Source: Deltaproteobacteria bacterium (GTDB lineage Bacteria > Myxococcota_A > UBA9160 > JAJDAL01). Taken from it: 64,000 nt of DNA. Of this stretch, positions 53,247-62,118 are shown piece by piece. The position numbers were made by a program, and so were the translations under genes. Within the stretch, counting starts at the first letter, position 1, and the number at the start of each line of letters is the position of its first letter. The notes beneath the pieces are model-generated. The model was not told the DNA's origin. It was given only the letters and a program-made list of their open reading frames with translations, and did no database searches. The stretch lies in NCBI GenBank assembly GCA_029261875.1, contig JAJDAL010000049.1, positions 124,001 to 188,000 of the forward strand. Direction: 5' to 3'.

Positions 53247-54758
53247 CTAATCACGACGGGCGAGGGCCTGATTGCGCCAGCGCCCACGATGAAATGCCCA
53301 GGCGTGCCAAATGGCGCGCGAAAAGTGATCCGTCACCAGTGCGCACCACACCCAGACCACATCCAAATGCCAGACGTACGCGGCCGCCCAGGCGATGGGC
53401 ACGCGCAGCCCCCAGTTCGAGACACTGGCGGCCAGAAACGGCGTCAGCGTATCGCCGGCGCCGCGTAGGGATCCGCCGAGTGTGAAGTGCAAGCCCATGA
53501 AGGGTTGAGCGAGGGCGAGGATCAGCATGAAGGGCATGAGGGCTTCGATTACGGCCGCGTCGGTGGTGAAGGCGCGCGCCAGCGGTTCGCGCCCGAAGGC
53601 GTAGAGCGCGCCGAGCACCGAGGAGACGTACAACCCGAGGCGCGCTGCGCGCCACCCGGCGCGTTCGGCGGCCTGCACGTCGTTGGTTCCGAGGCTTTGA
53701 CCCACCATGGTGGCGGCGGCCACCGAAAACCCGGTTCCCGGGATCCAGGAAAACGATAGAAGTCGTACCCCGATCGTGTAGGCCGCCAATGCGGGAGTTC
53801 CGTAGACGCCGAGCAATGCGAAGTAGGCCATCATGGCGGCGTTCATCACGAGGCGTTCACCAATGGCGGGCAACGACACGCGAACGACTTCGGCCATGCG
53901 CGCGCGCGGGATGGCGAAGTGCTGGAGTCGAAGCCGCAGAGGGGACGCGCGCGGAACGCGGACGACCGCCACCCCAAAAGCCGCGAGAGCGACGATCTCC
54001 GCCAGGAAAGTCGCCCAACCCGCCCCCGCCAATCCCAATCGCGGTGCACCGAACATTCCGAAGATGAGGAGGAAGTTGAGCGCGGTCTTCGTGAGCGTGA
54101 CCAGGACCGCGATCACCATGGGGGTCACGGTGTTCTTGTCTGCCCGGTAGGCGCTTTCGAGCACCAGGCAAACCGAAAGCGGCAACATCGCGGCGAGCGT
54201 CAACCGGAAGTAGGGGATACCGAGGGCGATGATGCTTTCCTGGGCGCCCAACAAGGCCATCAGAGGGCCGGGAAACAGGACCGTGACGACGGAAATCCCC
54301 AGCGCGATGGCGAGGCTCACGACCTGCGTGGCGGCGTGGGCGCTGCGCGCTTCGGCGAGGTTGCCCCCGCCGATGGCCCGGGACATCAACGCCACGCAGG
54401 CGATCCCCACGGCGAACAGGACCGAATGCGTGAGCCAGACGTATTGCGTCGTGTACCCGACCGCGGCCACGGCTTCCGCGTCGAGCCGACCCACCATCGC
54501 CACGTCGATCAGCGAAACGGCGCTGACCAGGACCTGGGAGAGGATGACGGGCCAGGCGAGTTGCCAGATCTCGCGATCCGTTCGCGAACGCAAACCGCGT
54601 CGTTGCGAAGCGGAAGCGGGTTGCGAGGCGGCGGTCGCGATGGCGGCCGAGGGCAGGGTGGGCGAAAGCTCCGGATCGCCCAGTTCATCGATCTTTTCGC
54701 GAATTCCCTCGTTTACCGTCTCGGACGGATCTTCGGGCCCTCTCCCCTTCGAATCCAT
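53247..54758 (-). CDS. MATE-family efflux transporter
   Basis: Inner-membrane multidrug/toxic compound extruder, 503 aa, twelve helices in two six-helix halves. N-half motif: WQLAWPVILSQVLVSAVSLIDVAMVGRLDAEAVAAVGY. C-half repeat: VVRVSLPAIGERLVMNAAMMAYFALLGVYGTPALAAYTIG. An unusual 60-residue N-terminal soluble extension rich in Pro, Ser and Glu precedes the first helix. The ATG abuts the ispH stop with no gap, so the two genes are one transcript. Substrate unknown. Confidence 0.92.
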   Translation of the reverse strand: MDSKGRGPEDPSETVNEGIREKIDELGDPELSPTLPSAAIATAASQPASASQRRGLRSRTDREIWQLAWPVILSQVLVSAVSLIDVAMVGRLDAEAVAAVGYTTQYVWLTHSVLFAVGIACVALMSRAIGGGNLAEARSAHAATQVVSLAIALGISVVTVLFPGPLMALLGAQESIIALGIPYFRLTLAAMLPLSVCLVLESAYRADKNTVTPMVIAVLVTLTKTALNFLLIFGMFGAPRLGLAGAGWATFLAEIVALAAFGVAVVRVPRASPLRLRLQHFAIPRARMAEVVRVSLPAIGERLVMNAAMMAYFALLGVYGTPALAAYTIGVRLLSFSWIPGTGFSVAAATMVGQSLGTNDVQAAERAGWRAARLGLYVSSVLGALYAFGREPLARAFTTDAAVIEALMPFMLILALAQPFMGLHFTLGGSLRGAGDTLTPFLAASVSNWGLRVPIAWAAAYVWHLDVVWVWCALVTDHFSRAIWHAWAFHRGRWRNQALARRD

Positions 54759-55700
54759 CTATGCGTGGGAAGGGTTGCGCAGCTCCGGGGGAAGCTGGAA
54801 GGTGACGCCCTCATCCACGGCCGGCATGGATTCCACGTGGACGTCGCCGGTTGCGAGGGATCGAATGCGCTCGATGACCTCGGTCACGAGGACTTCCGGA
54901 GCCGAGGCGCCGGCGGTGACGCCCACGCAGGCCGTGTCCGAAAGCCAGGACGGGTCGATGTCGTCCGCGTTCTCGACCAAATACGAGCGCGATCCCTCTT
55001 TGGCGGCGAGCTCGACCAGACGGTTGCTGTTCGACGACTCCGGTGCACCGACCACGAGGATCAGGTCGGCTTCCCGTGCCAGCTGCTTCACCGCGTTCTG
55101 TCGGTTCTGCGTCGCGTAGCAGATGTCGTCCTTTCGCGGCGTGCGGATCTCTGGATAGCGCTCGCGGAGCGCGTCGACGATGTCTTTGGTGTCGTCCACG
55201 GACAGGGTCGTCTGCGTGAGACAGGCCAGGCGCTCGGGGTGGGGGATCTCGAGCCGCTGCACGTCTTCGACGGATTCCACCAGGTGCATGCGATCCGGCG
55301 CATGCCCCATGGTGCCTTCGACTTCGACGTGTCCCGCATGCCCGGCCAACACGATGTGGAAATCTTCGCGAGCAAAACGCTCGGCTTCCACGTGAACCTT
55401 GGTGACGAGGGGGCAGGTGGCATCGATGGTCCGGAGCTCGGCCTGTTCCGCGGCTTGGCGGACGGATGGCGCGACGCCGTGGGCGCTGTAGATCAGCAGA
55501 GATCCGGCCGGAACATCCGCCGGGTCCTCGATGAAGATCGCGCCCTTGGCGCGCAGGCCTTCGACCACGTGGCGGTTGTGGACGATCTCGTGGCGGACGT
55601 AAACCGGGGGTCCGAACCGCTCGAGTGCGTGCTCGACGATCTCGATCGCGCGGTCGACTCCGGCGCAGAATCCGCGGGGGCTGGCGAGAAGGACGCGCAT
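54759..55700 (-). CDS. ispH: 4-hydroxy-3-methylbut-2-enyl diphosphate reductase
   Basis: Last enzyme of the MEP isoprenoid pathway, converting HMBPP to IPP and DMAPP using a [4Fe-4S] cluster. 313 aa. The three cluster cysteines are Cys12 ([12 protein letters not shown]), Cys96 (IDATCPLV) and Cys194 ([10 protein letters not shown]). The substrate-site residues EIVHNRHVV and SAHGVAP are present, and [11 protein letters not shown] closes the family pattern. The MATE gene is directly downstream. Confidence 0.97.
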   Translation of the reverse strand: MRVLLASPRGFCAGVDRAIEIVEHALERFGPPVYVRHEIVHNRHVVEGLRAKGAIFIEDPADVPAGSLLIYSAHGVAPSVRQAAEQAELRTIDATCPLVTKVHVEAERFAREDFHIVLAGHAGHVEVEGTMGHAPDRMHLVESVEDVQRLEIPHPERLACLTQTTLSVDDTKDIVDALRERYPEIRTPRKDDICYATQNRQNAVKQLAREADLILVVGAPESSNSNRLVELAAKEGSRSYLVENADDIDPSWLSDTACVGVTAGASAPEVLVTEVIERIRSLATGDVHVESMPAVDEGVTFQLPPELRNPSHA

Positions 55701-55757
55701 CTTACGACGGTAGCAGGCCGCGCACGGCTTTCCCGGGGCAGCTGCTAGAATCGCCGC

Positions 55758-56966
55758 ATGTCGAATCTAGACTCCTTTCGCGAAGAAACCCGTCAATGGC
55801 TCGAGCAGAATGCGCCGCCTGCATTTCTGGGCCGGGGCGGAGGCGGGGAACTCGAGGGCCCCTGGGGCGGTCGTCGCTGGAAGTTTTCGAGCGACGCCGA
55901 AAAACAATGGTTGGACGTCATGGGCGAGCGCGGTTGGACCGCCCCCACGTGGCCGTCCGAATACGGCGGTGGCGGGTTGTCGCCCGCGGAAGCCAAGGTT
56001 CTCGCCCAGCTCTTGCGCGAGCTCAAGCTGCCGCGTCCCCTGATCGGATTCGGTCTCACGATGATCGGCCCGACCCTGCTGCAATTCGGAAACGAGGAAC
56101 AGAAGCGCTTGCATCTGCCGCGAATCGTCCGCGGCGAAATTCGTTGGTGCCAGGGATACTCGGAACCGAATGCGGGCTCCGACCTGGCTTCCCTACAGGC
56201 GCGGGGAGTGGTCGACGGCGATCACATGACCGTCTCGGGAACCAAGGTCTGGACCTCCTACGCGGACGAGTGCGACTGGATCTTTGCCCTCGTCCGAACC
56301 AAGCCCGAAGCGACCAAGAAGCAAGACGGCATCAGCTTCGTCTTGATCGACATGGAAGATCCCGGCGTTTCCGTGAAGCCCATCAAGTTGATCAGCGGTT
56401 CTTCGCCTTTCTGCGAAACCCACTTCACGGATGTCAAAGTTCCGCTTGCGAACGTCGTCAACGGGCTCCACAACGGTTGGACGGTCGCCAAGGCACTGTT
56501 GGGCCACGAGCGCAGCATGATCGCCGATGCCTTCGGGGGCGTCGTGAGCAGCGACCGGGCCCGCGGCGGGGGTTTGCAAGACATGGCGCGCCGCTATCTG
56601 GGCGGCGGGGACGGCCCGCTCGAAGATGCCGTCACCCGGGACGCCATTGCCCAGGTCGAGATGGATACGCGCGCCTTCACCCTCACGGTTCAGCGCACGC
56701 GCGATGCCGCCAAGGCGGGCCACAAGCCCGGCCCCGAGAGTTCGATCTTCAAATTGTATGGCACCGAGCTGAACAAGCGGCGATACGAACTCCAGATCAA
56801 GATTGCCGGCCCCCAATCGCTGGGATGGGAGGGGCCCGGTTACGAAGACGCCGAATTGCAGCGCACGCGAGATTGGTTGCGATCGCGGGGCAATTCGATC
56901 GAGGGTGGGACCTCGGAAATTCAGCTCAACGTCATCGCCAAACGCGTCCTCGGCCTTCCGGACTGA
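55758..56966 (+). CDS. Acyl-CoA dehydrogenase, alpha-like subunit
   Basis: FAD-dependent acyl-CoA dehydrogenase, 402 aa. N-terminal helices start [14 protein letters not shown], followed by [18 protein letters not shown] and [16 protein letters not shown]. The C-terminus is [28 protein letters not shown]. At the place of the usual catalytic Glu (YEGT) this reads EGGT, with Gly, as in FadE subunits that form alpha2-beta2 enzymes with a second chain. The next gene, 13 bp on, encodes such a chain. Similar pairs act on steroid or bulky side-chain CoA esters. Confidence 0.92.
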   Translation: MSNLDSFREETRQWLEQNAPPAFLGRGGGGELEGPWGGRRWKFSSDAEKQWLDVMGERGWTAPTWPSEYGGGGLSPAEAKVLAQLLRELKLPRPLIGFGLTMIGPTLLQFGNEEQKRLHLPRIVRGEIRWCQGYSEPNAGSDLASLQARGVVDGDHMTVSGTKVWTSYADECDWIFALVRTKPEATKKQDGISFVLIDMEDPGVSVKPIKLISGSSPFCETHFTDVKVPLANVVNGLHNGWTVAKALLGHERSMIADAFGGVVSSDRARGGGLQDMARRYLGGGDGPLEDAVTRDAIAQVEMDTRAFTLTVQRTRDAAKAGHKPGPESSIFKLYGTELNKRRYELQIKIAGPQSLGWEGPGYEDAELQRTRDWLRSRGNSIEGGTSEIQLNVIAKRVLGLPD

Positions 56967-56979
56967 GCGCGGAGAGAAC

Positions 56980-58122
56980 ATGCAAATCGTACTTACCGAA
57001 GATCAGGAACTGCTCGCGAAGACGGCTGCCGATTTTGCGGCCGAACATTCGCCCATCAAACGCGTTCGCGACCTGCGCGATTCCAACGACCCGCTGGGCT
57101 ACTCGCGCGCCTTGTGGAAGCAGATGGCCGAACTCGGTTGGGTCGGAATTCCCTTTCCGGAAGCGGTGGGCGGTGCCGGGATGGGGCTGGCAGAACTGGC
57201 GGTCGTCCTCGAGGCCCTGGGGCGTTCCCTGGTCCCGGAGCCCTTTCTCTCCACGGTGTTGTTGGCCGGTGAAGCGATCTCGCGCCACGGCGACGATGCC
57301 GTGCGAGCCGAATGGCTGCCGCGCATCGTTCGCGGCGAAGCGGTGATGGCCTGTGCGTACCCCGAAACGACCAGCCGGTACGCGCTTTCCCAGGTGGCCA
57401 CGCGTTGTGAGGCGGCGGGGTCGGGCTTCCGCATCACCGGTGAGAAGTCGCACGTCTTGGATGCGGCGGGATGCGATGGATTCCTGGTGAGCGCCCGGAG
57501 CGCGGGTGCGGACAACGACCCGCAGGGAATCGAGCTGTTCGCCGTGTCCGCGGACGCACCCGGCGTCGAGATCGTGGGGCAAACGCGCGTGGATCACCGC
57601 AATTGCGCCATCGTGCGTTTGCAAGGCGTGGAGGTAGCCGGGGATGCGCGCGTGGGGGCTCCCGGCCGCGGTCACACGGTGCTCGAAGACGTGGTGGATC
57701 GTGCAACCGTGGGCCTGTGTGCCGAAATGCTCGGTGGCATGAGTCGCGCCTTCGAGATGACCCTCGCGCACTTGAAGGAACGCGAGCAGTTCGGCGCGCC
57801 GATCGGGAGCTTTCAGGCACTCAAGCACCGAGCGGCGGAATTGTTCGTCGAGATCGAATTGGTTCGCTCGTGTGTGATGGCAGCGGCGCGCGCGGTGGAC
57901 GCCGAGGCGAGCGATGCCCGAAAACTCGTTTCCTTGGCCAAAGCGCGTTGTTCGGATGCCTTCGTGCTCGCGGGGAACGAAGGCGTGCAGATGTTCGGCG
58001 GCGTAGGGATGACCGATGAATACGACATCGGGTTCTATCTGAAACGCGCGCGCGTGGCGGAAATGACCTTTGGCGATGCCGCCTACCACCGCAGTCGCTG
58101 GGCGCAGTTGTCCGGGTACTGA
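56980..58122 (+). CDS. Acyl-CoA dehydrogenase, beta-like subunit
   Basis: Acyl-CoA dehydrogenase-fold chain of 380 aa, ATG 56980 with GGAGAG site. It starts MQIVLTEDQELLAKTAADF. It has a short AYPETTSRYALS in place of AxTEPxAGSD, GEKSHVLDAAGCDGFLVSA, a C-terminal MFGGVGMTDEYDIGFYLKR, and stops without an EGT motif. It resembles the partner chain in heterotetrameric FadE enzymes and is co-operonic with the alpha-like gene upstream and hemE downstream (6 bp). An upstream reading extension overlapping the previous gene was not accepted. Confidence 0.9.
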   Translation: MQIVLTEDQELLAKTAADFAAEHSPIKRVRDLRDSNDPLGYSRALWKQMAELGWVGIPFPEAVGGAGMGLAELAVVLEALGRSLVPEPFLSTVLLAGEAISRHGDDAVRAEWLPRIVRGEAVMACAYPETTSRYALSQVATRCEAAGSGFRITGEKSHVLDAAGCDGFLVSARSAGADNDPQGIELFAVSADAPGVEIVGQTRVDHRNCAIVRLQGVEVAGDARVGAPGRGHTVLEDVVDRATVGLCAEMLGGMSRAFEMTLAHLKEREQFGAPIGSFQALKHRAAELFVEIELVRSCVMAAARAVDAEASDARKLVSLAKARCSDAFVLAGNEGVQMFGGVGMTDEYDIGFYLKRARVAEMTFGDAAYHRSRWAQLSGY

Positions 58123-58128
58123 TTCGCG

Positions 58129-59166
58129 ATGAAACTGACACCCCAGGAGCGAATGCTGCGCGCTTGTCGCGGCGAAAGCGTGGACCGGCCGCCCGTTTGG
58201 TTGATGCGCCAGGCCGGTCGCTATCTCCCGGAATATCGCGCGGTGCGCGCGAAGTATTCCTTCCTCGAAATGTGCCAGACGCCGGACGCAGCGGTGGAAG
58301 TTTCGCTGCAACCCATCGACCTACTCGGCAGCGAAGCCTGCATTCTGTTCTCGGACATCTTCGTGCCGATTCTCGGCCTGGGAATCGACGTGGATTTCCG
58401 ACCCGGTCCGCATGTCGACCCGCCACTTCGAAGCCAAGCCGACGTCGACGCTCTCGCGAAACCCGACATTCGCGAGGCGGTTCCCTACGTGTTCGACATC
58501 CTGCGCCAATTGCGTCGCGAAGTGGATTCGCGCGGCGTTCCGCTGTTGGGTTTTGCGGGGGCGCCCTTCACTCTGGCCGCCTACCTGGTCGAAGGTAGCG
58601 GCTCTTCCCATTTTGCGGCCCTGAAGACGCTGCTCCACCGCGAGCCGAAAGTGCTGCGTTCTCTGCTCGATCGCCTGGTCGAGCTGACCGTCGACTACCT
58701 CAATGCCCAGATCGAAGCCGGCGCCCAGGTGGTTCAGCTGTTCGACACCTGGGCGGGATTGCTCGATGCGGCGGAGTACCGCGAATGGGTGCTCCCCACC
58801 CATCGCGCCATCGCGTCTCGGGTCAACCGCGCTGCGGCACCGCTGATTCTCTACGTCAACAATGGCTCCCACTTGCTCGATTCCATGTTGGATTCCGGTG
58901 CCGACGTCATGTCGCTCGATTGGCGGGTGGATCTCGCGGATGCGGCGAGGCGTGTCGGTTCCCGGGCCAGCATCCAGGGAAACCTCGACCCCTGCGGGCT
59001 GCACGCACCCGGGGCCGAGATCGCCAAACGGGTGCGCGACATGGCGGAGGCCGGGCGCGCAGCGCGCGGCCATATCCTGAATCTGGGTCACGGCTGTCTA
59101 CCCGGTACGCCGGTCGAAGGGGTTCGGGCCTTCATCGAAGCCGCTCGCGCGCTCTCCGCCGACTAA
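58129..59166 (+). CDS. hemE: Uroporphyrinogen III decarboxylase
   Basis: Decarboxylates uroporphyrinogen III to coproporphyrinogen III in heme synthesis; cytoplasmic. 345 aa. Signature PPVWLMRQAGRYLPEYR at residues about 21-37, the catalytic Asp in ILFSDIFVP, the Tyr-containing AAYLVEGSGS, and NLGHGCLPGTPVEGV near the end. It starts 6 bp after the acyl-CoA dehydrogenase gene, so is probably in that operon. Stops overlap with hemH on the opposite strand. Confidence 0.97.
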   Translation: MKLTPQERMLRACRGESVDRPPVWLMRQAGRYLPEYRAVRAKYSFLEMCQTPDAAVEVSLQPIDLLGSEACILFSDIFVPILGLGIDVDFRPGPHVDPPLRSQADVDALAKPDIREAVPYVFDILRQLRREVDSRGVPLLGFAGAPFTLAAYLVEGSGSSHFAALKTLLHREPKVLRSLLDRLVELTVDYLNAQIEAGAQVVQLFDTWAGLLDAAEYREWVLPTHRAIASRVNRAAAPLILYVNNGSHLLDSMLDSGADVMSLDWRVDLADAARRVGSRASIQGNLDPCGLHAPGAEIAKRVRDMAEAGRAARGHILNLGHGCLPGTPVEGVRAFIEAARALSAD

Positions 59167-60191
59167 CGCCCGCGAATCCAGCCCGCCAGGGTCTCGACCC
59201 AGCGCGGGTGGTCGTTCAATGACGGAACCAGGTGGATCGCGTCACCGCCGACTTCCTTCCATTGGTCGCGCGCGCGGATTCCGATTTCCTCGATGGTTTC
59301 GAGGCAATCCGCCGTAAAGGCCGGGCACAGGACGGCCAGGCGCCGCACACCGTTTTGGGCCAGTACCGGCAAGACATGATCCGTATACGGGCGAATCCAC
59401 GGCGTCCTTCCCAATCGCGATTGGAAGCTCGTCGTGTACTCGCCCTCGACGAGGCCGAGCGCGCCCACGATCCCGCGGGTGGTGGCGAAACAATGGGCGC
59501 GGTAGCAGCGGCGGTTGGCGGCAACGATTTTGGAGCAGCAGCTCTCCGTCGCGAGACAATGGCTTCCGCTTTCATCGGTTCGCTGTACCTGTCGCTCCGG
59601 GAGCCCGTGGTAGGACAGAAGAACGTGGTCCGGCGAAAAGGCATCGAGTTCCGGTCGTGCCACGGCGGCCCAGGACGCGATGAATCCCGGCTCGTCGTAG
59701 AAATCTTCGACCGTGTCGAGCTTTGCGACGAACCCGTGGGCGGCGTTTTCTTCGCGAACCTTCGCCAGGGCGGATCCGGTTGCGGCTTCGGAATACTGGG
59801 GAAACAGCGGAAACACCTGCGCGCGTTGCACGCCCGCCTGGGAGAGTCGTTCGAGTGCGTTCGCGATGCTCGGGGAGCCGTACCGCATACCGAGTTCCAC
59901 CGCGTAGTCGTCGCCGAGTTCCTTCGCCAAGCGGTCGCGGAGCGCCCGGGACGCGACCAGCAGCGGCGACCCTTCGCGAGTCCAGACCGAAGCGTATTGC
60001 GCTGCCGATCGCTTGGGGCGGAACGGAAGGATGACGGCGTTCAGGAGTAGCCAGCGCGCGGGGGCGGGGATGTCGATGACGCGCGGGTCACTCAGAAATT
60101 CCCGCAGGTATCGACGGACATCGCGGGTCGTCGGCGAATCCGGAGTTCCCAGGTTGATGAGCAGAACGCCTTTCGGCCCGTCGGGATCCAT
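59163..60191 (-). CDS. hemH: Ferrochelatase with Cys-rich insert
   Basis: Inserts Fe2+ into porphyrin to give heme. 342 aa from ATG 60191 (GTG 60209 is possible). The family start is GVLLINLGTPDSP, with catalytic His195 in SYHGLPERQ and the Glu in TADCLETIEEI (about 298-300). Between them is a five-cysteine insert (Cys212, 218, 219, 229, 234), where ordinary enzymes have a short CxAT region. A class of ferrochelatases from Myxococcus and Bdellovibrio binds a [2Fe-2S] cluster through an internal Cys segment, which this resembles. Last gene of a minus-strand cluster with a membrane protein and phosphatidylcholine synthase. Confidence 0.95.
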   Translation of the reverse strand: MDPDGPKGVLLINLGTPDSPTTRDVRRYLREFLSDPRVIDIPAPARWLLLNAVILPFRPKRSAAQYASVWTREGSPLLVASRALRDRLAKELGDDYAVELGMRYGSPSIANALERLSQAGVQRAQVFPLFPQYSEAATGSALAKVREENAAHGFVAKLDTVEDFYDEPGFIASWAAVARPELDAFSPDHVLLSYHGLPERQVQRTDESGSHCLATESCCSKIVAANRRCYRAHCFATTRGIVGALGLVEGEYTTSFQSRLGRTPWIRPYTDHVLPVLAQNGVRRLAVLCPAFTADCLETIEEIGIRARDQWKEVGGDAIHLVPSLNDHPRWVETLAGWIRGR

Positions 60192-60247
60192 GGCGGCCAA
60201 GGATGCCACACCCGGTCGTGCCCCGGCGATCCCCACGGACGCGGGGG

Positions 60248-61324
60248 TTAGATCTGCTTCTTGCGAACGGACCAGATGAATCCGTCGTACCAGAAATGCA
60301 GGATCGAAATCACCAGGATGAGCGCCCAGGCCCAGACGATTTCCGTCGGAACCATTTCCGCCGCGACGCCGTAGGCAACGGGCAGGGCGATGAACAGAGC
60401 GAAAGCAGCGGGTTTTCCCCAAGTCGTGTTGGGCAGGCGAAACGCGCGCTGAATGTGGCTCTTTTCCGACCACCAGACCAAACCGAAATACTGAAGTGCG
60501 TGGAAGAAGTTCATCACGAAGAAGGCTTCGCCAAACGAGTTGAAGCCCCAGCACACGAGAGAGCAGGCACCGGTGGTGCTCAGTAGGAAAACTTTTTGAA
60601 AAGGAACCTGATAGCCCTGCGTGCGCAGGCGCGCGTAGGCGCCCACGTAGAACGCAAGGTAGGCGCTGCCGAGTCCGAGCAGCCCCCAGGTGAAGTAGGC
60701 CTGGTGGCTTTCCATCTGGGCCGGAATCCGCGTGAAGAAATCCGCGCCCACCCACTCGTAATATTCGAACACACTGAAGTGGCCCAGCATGGTGGCGCCG
60801 CCCACCATCGGACCCGCATACAGGAGCAGGTTCAACCACCAGTCGAGTCGCCGACCGACCTGGGGGTCGTTTCCGGCCTGGCGATCGTAGAGTCGTGCGA
60901 AACCGAAGGTCTGCAGGCTCGAGTGATACACATCCCAGAACACGACCAACACCAGGACACTCACGAAAACCCAGGTCCACTGCAGCATCGCTCCCCAGAG
61001 CAGGAGCGGAACGAGCGTGAAGCGAAGGGGGAATTCGCGAAAGATGTTCGGGTTCCCGTGGCTGCGGAAAAACACGAGCACCAGGTGGGCATAGGTAAAG
61101 ATTTGTATGAGGAAATGTGAGGGCTTGGCCTCGTACTGCCAGAGTTGCAGCGTCCCCTGAGTGAGCCACGTGTTCGATATCGCTAGACCCAGGAGCAGTG
61201 CGACGCTTGGGGGGAGTAGGAAAAAGATCCAATCGTACGCTGGGTTTACGATGTAAGGCGCGTGTACCTCGCGCGCCTTTGCGCGGCGTTGTGCCGCGCG
61301 TTCGCGCGCTCTGCGTTTCGACAA
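60248..61324 (-). CDS. Polytopic membrane protein, unknown function
   Basis: 358 aa from TTG 61324, chosen for the GAGG site 8 bases upstream; the frame upstream is poor. About eight membrane helices: IFFLLPPSVALLLGLAI, FLIQIFTYAHLVLVFF, LRFTLVPLLLWGAML, VFVSVLVLVVFWDVYH, YFTWGLLGLGSAYLAFYVG, STTGACSLVCWGFNSF, AAFALFIALPVAYGVAAEM, and WALILVISILHFWYD. Recurrent His residues at helix ends (YAHL, FRSHGNPN, DVYHSSLQ, NFFHALQYFGLVWWSE, LHFWYDGFIW) suggest bound metal or heme, or a lipid headgroup enzyme. It lies between phosphatidylcholine synthase (10 bp) and hemH (56 bp). Not recognised further. Confidence 0.7.
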   Translation of the reverse strand: MSKRRARERAAQRRAKAREVHAPYIVNPAYDWIFFLLPPSVALLLGLAISNTWLTQGTLQLWQYEAKPSHFLIQIFTYAHLVLVFFRSHGNPNIFREFPLRFTLVPLLLWGAMLQWTWVFVSVLVLVVFWDVYHSSLQTFGFARLYDRQAGNDPQVGRRLDWWLNLLLYAGPMVGGATMLGHFSVFEYYEWVGADFFTRIPAQMESHQAYFTWGLLGLGSAYLAFYVGAYARLRTQGYQVPFQKVFLLSTTGACSLVCWGFNSFGEAFFVMNFFHALQYFGLVWWSEKSHIQRAFRLPNTTWGKPAAFALFIALPVAYGVAAEMVPTEIVWAWALILVISILHFWYDGFIWSVRKKQI

Positions 61325-61334
61325 GAATGAATCC

Positions 61335-62066
61335 TCACGAGGGAGGATTGTACAACGCGCGCTCGCTTCGAAACCAGCGGCCCAGCCAAGCCGAGATTCC
61401 GAGGTAATAGATGGGATACACGACACTCCATTCGACGACGTGGTAGGGGCGGAGTGTTTGCGGGAAGAGAATCGCGGCCACCACGCACGCAATCCACAGC
61501 AGACTCGCGACCAGGGTCGTCTTCTTCAAACGTTTCAATTTGCTCGGGTAGACGTATTTGAGGGGAACGAATACTGCGATGGACAGCCCACACACCAGCA
61601 GGGTCGACAGCACGGGAGAAAGGTCGAGCAGCCAAAGGTAGAGGGCCAATACGTTCCAATAGGACGGAAACCCCAGGAAGAAATCGTCCTCGGTCTTGGC
61701 TTCGGCTTGGGCGAACCCGTAGGCGCTTGCAAGAACCGGAAGCGCGCCCCAATGCCAAGCCGTGAGCTTGCCTGCGGCCAGCAGGAAGACCACCGGCACG
61801 ATCGCGTAGTTGAGAAAGTCCACGATGTCGTCGAGGCGTCGGCCATCGATTTCCGGGAGCACTTCCGACACGCGAAACGCGCGGGCCAGCGTTCCGTCCG
61901 CCGAATCGATGAACAGGGCGGCGAGCATGCAGAGGGAGGCGGTGGCGAGATCCCCCTGCAGCAGGGCGACCAGGGCCCAAAGTGCGAGCACCGCGCCGCT
62001 GGCCGTGAAGGCGTGGATCCCCCATGCGATGAGGACTCGAGCGCGCGTCGGCGTAGACCGATCCAT
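61335..62066 (-). CDS. pcs: Phosphatidylcholine synthase (CDP-alcohol phosphotransferase family)
   Basis: Membrane enzyme (243 aa, about eight helices) condensing choline with CDP-diacylglycerol. The CDP-alcohol motif is complete: D54-x2-D57-G58-x2-A61-R62-x12-G75-x3-D79-x3-D83. The gap between AR and G is 12, as in bacterial Pcs, rather than the 8 or 9 of most family members, which makes choline the likely acceptor. The protein also has the GFAQAEAKTEDDFFLGFPSYWN loop typical of Pcs. ATG 62066 follows no obvious ribosome site. Divergent from nuoB by 52 bp. Confidence 0.88.
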   Translation of the reverse strand: MDRSTPTRARVLIAWGIHAFTASGAVLALWALVALLQGDLATASLCMLAALFIDSADGTLARAFRVSEVLPEIDGRRLDDIVDFLNYAIVPVVFLLAAGKLTAWHWGALPVLASAYGFAQAEAKTEDDFFLGFPSYWNVLALYLWLLDLSPVLSTLLVCGLSIAVFVPLKYVYPSKLKRLKKTTLVASLLWIACVVAAILFPQTLRPYHVVEWSVVYPIYYLGISAWLGRWFRSERALYNPPS

Positions 62067-62118
62067 CTCAACAGCGAACCATATCAGAGCCGCTATATTG
62101 ATCGACGAGGGGTGATCC

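Noticed and set aside
53919..55748. 609-codon plus-strand frame opposite the MATE and ispH genes
   Set aside because: Spans two well-supported minus-strand genes and has only Arg/Gly/Asp-rich sequence.
59163..61232. Single 689-codon frame fusing hemH with the upstream membrane-protein region
   Set aside because: The upper part is an out-of-frame shadow of the membrane protein. hemH begins with its family start near 60191.
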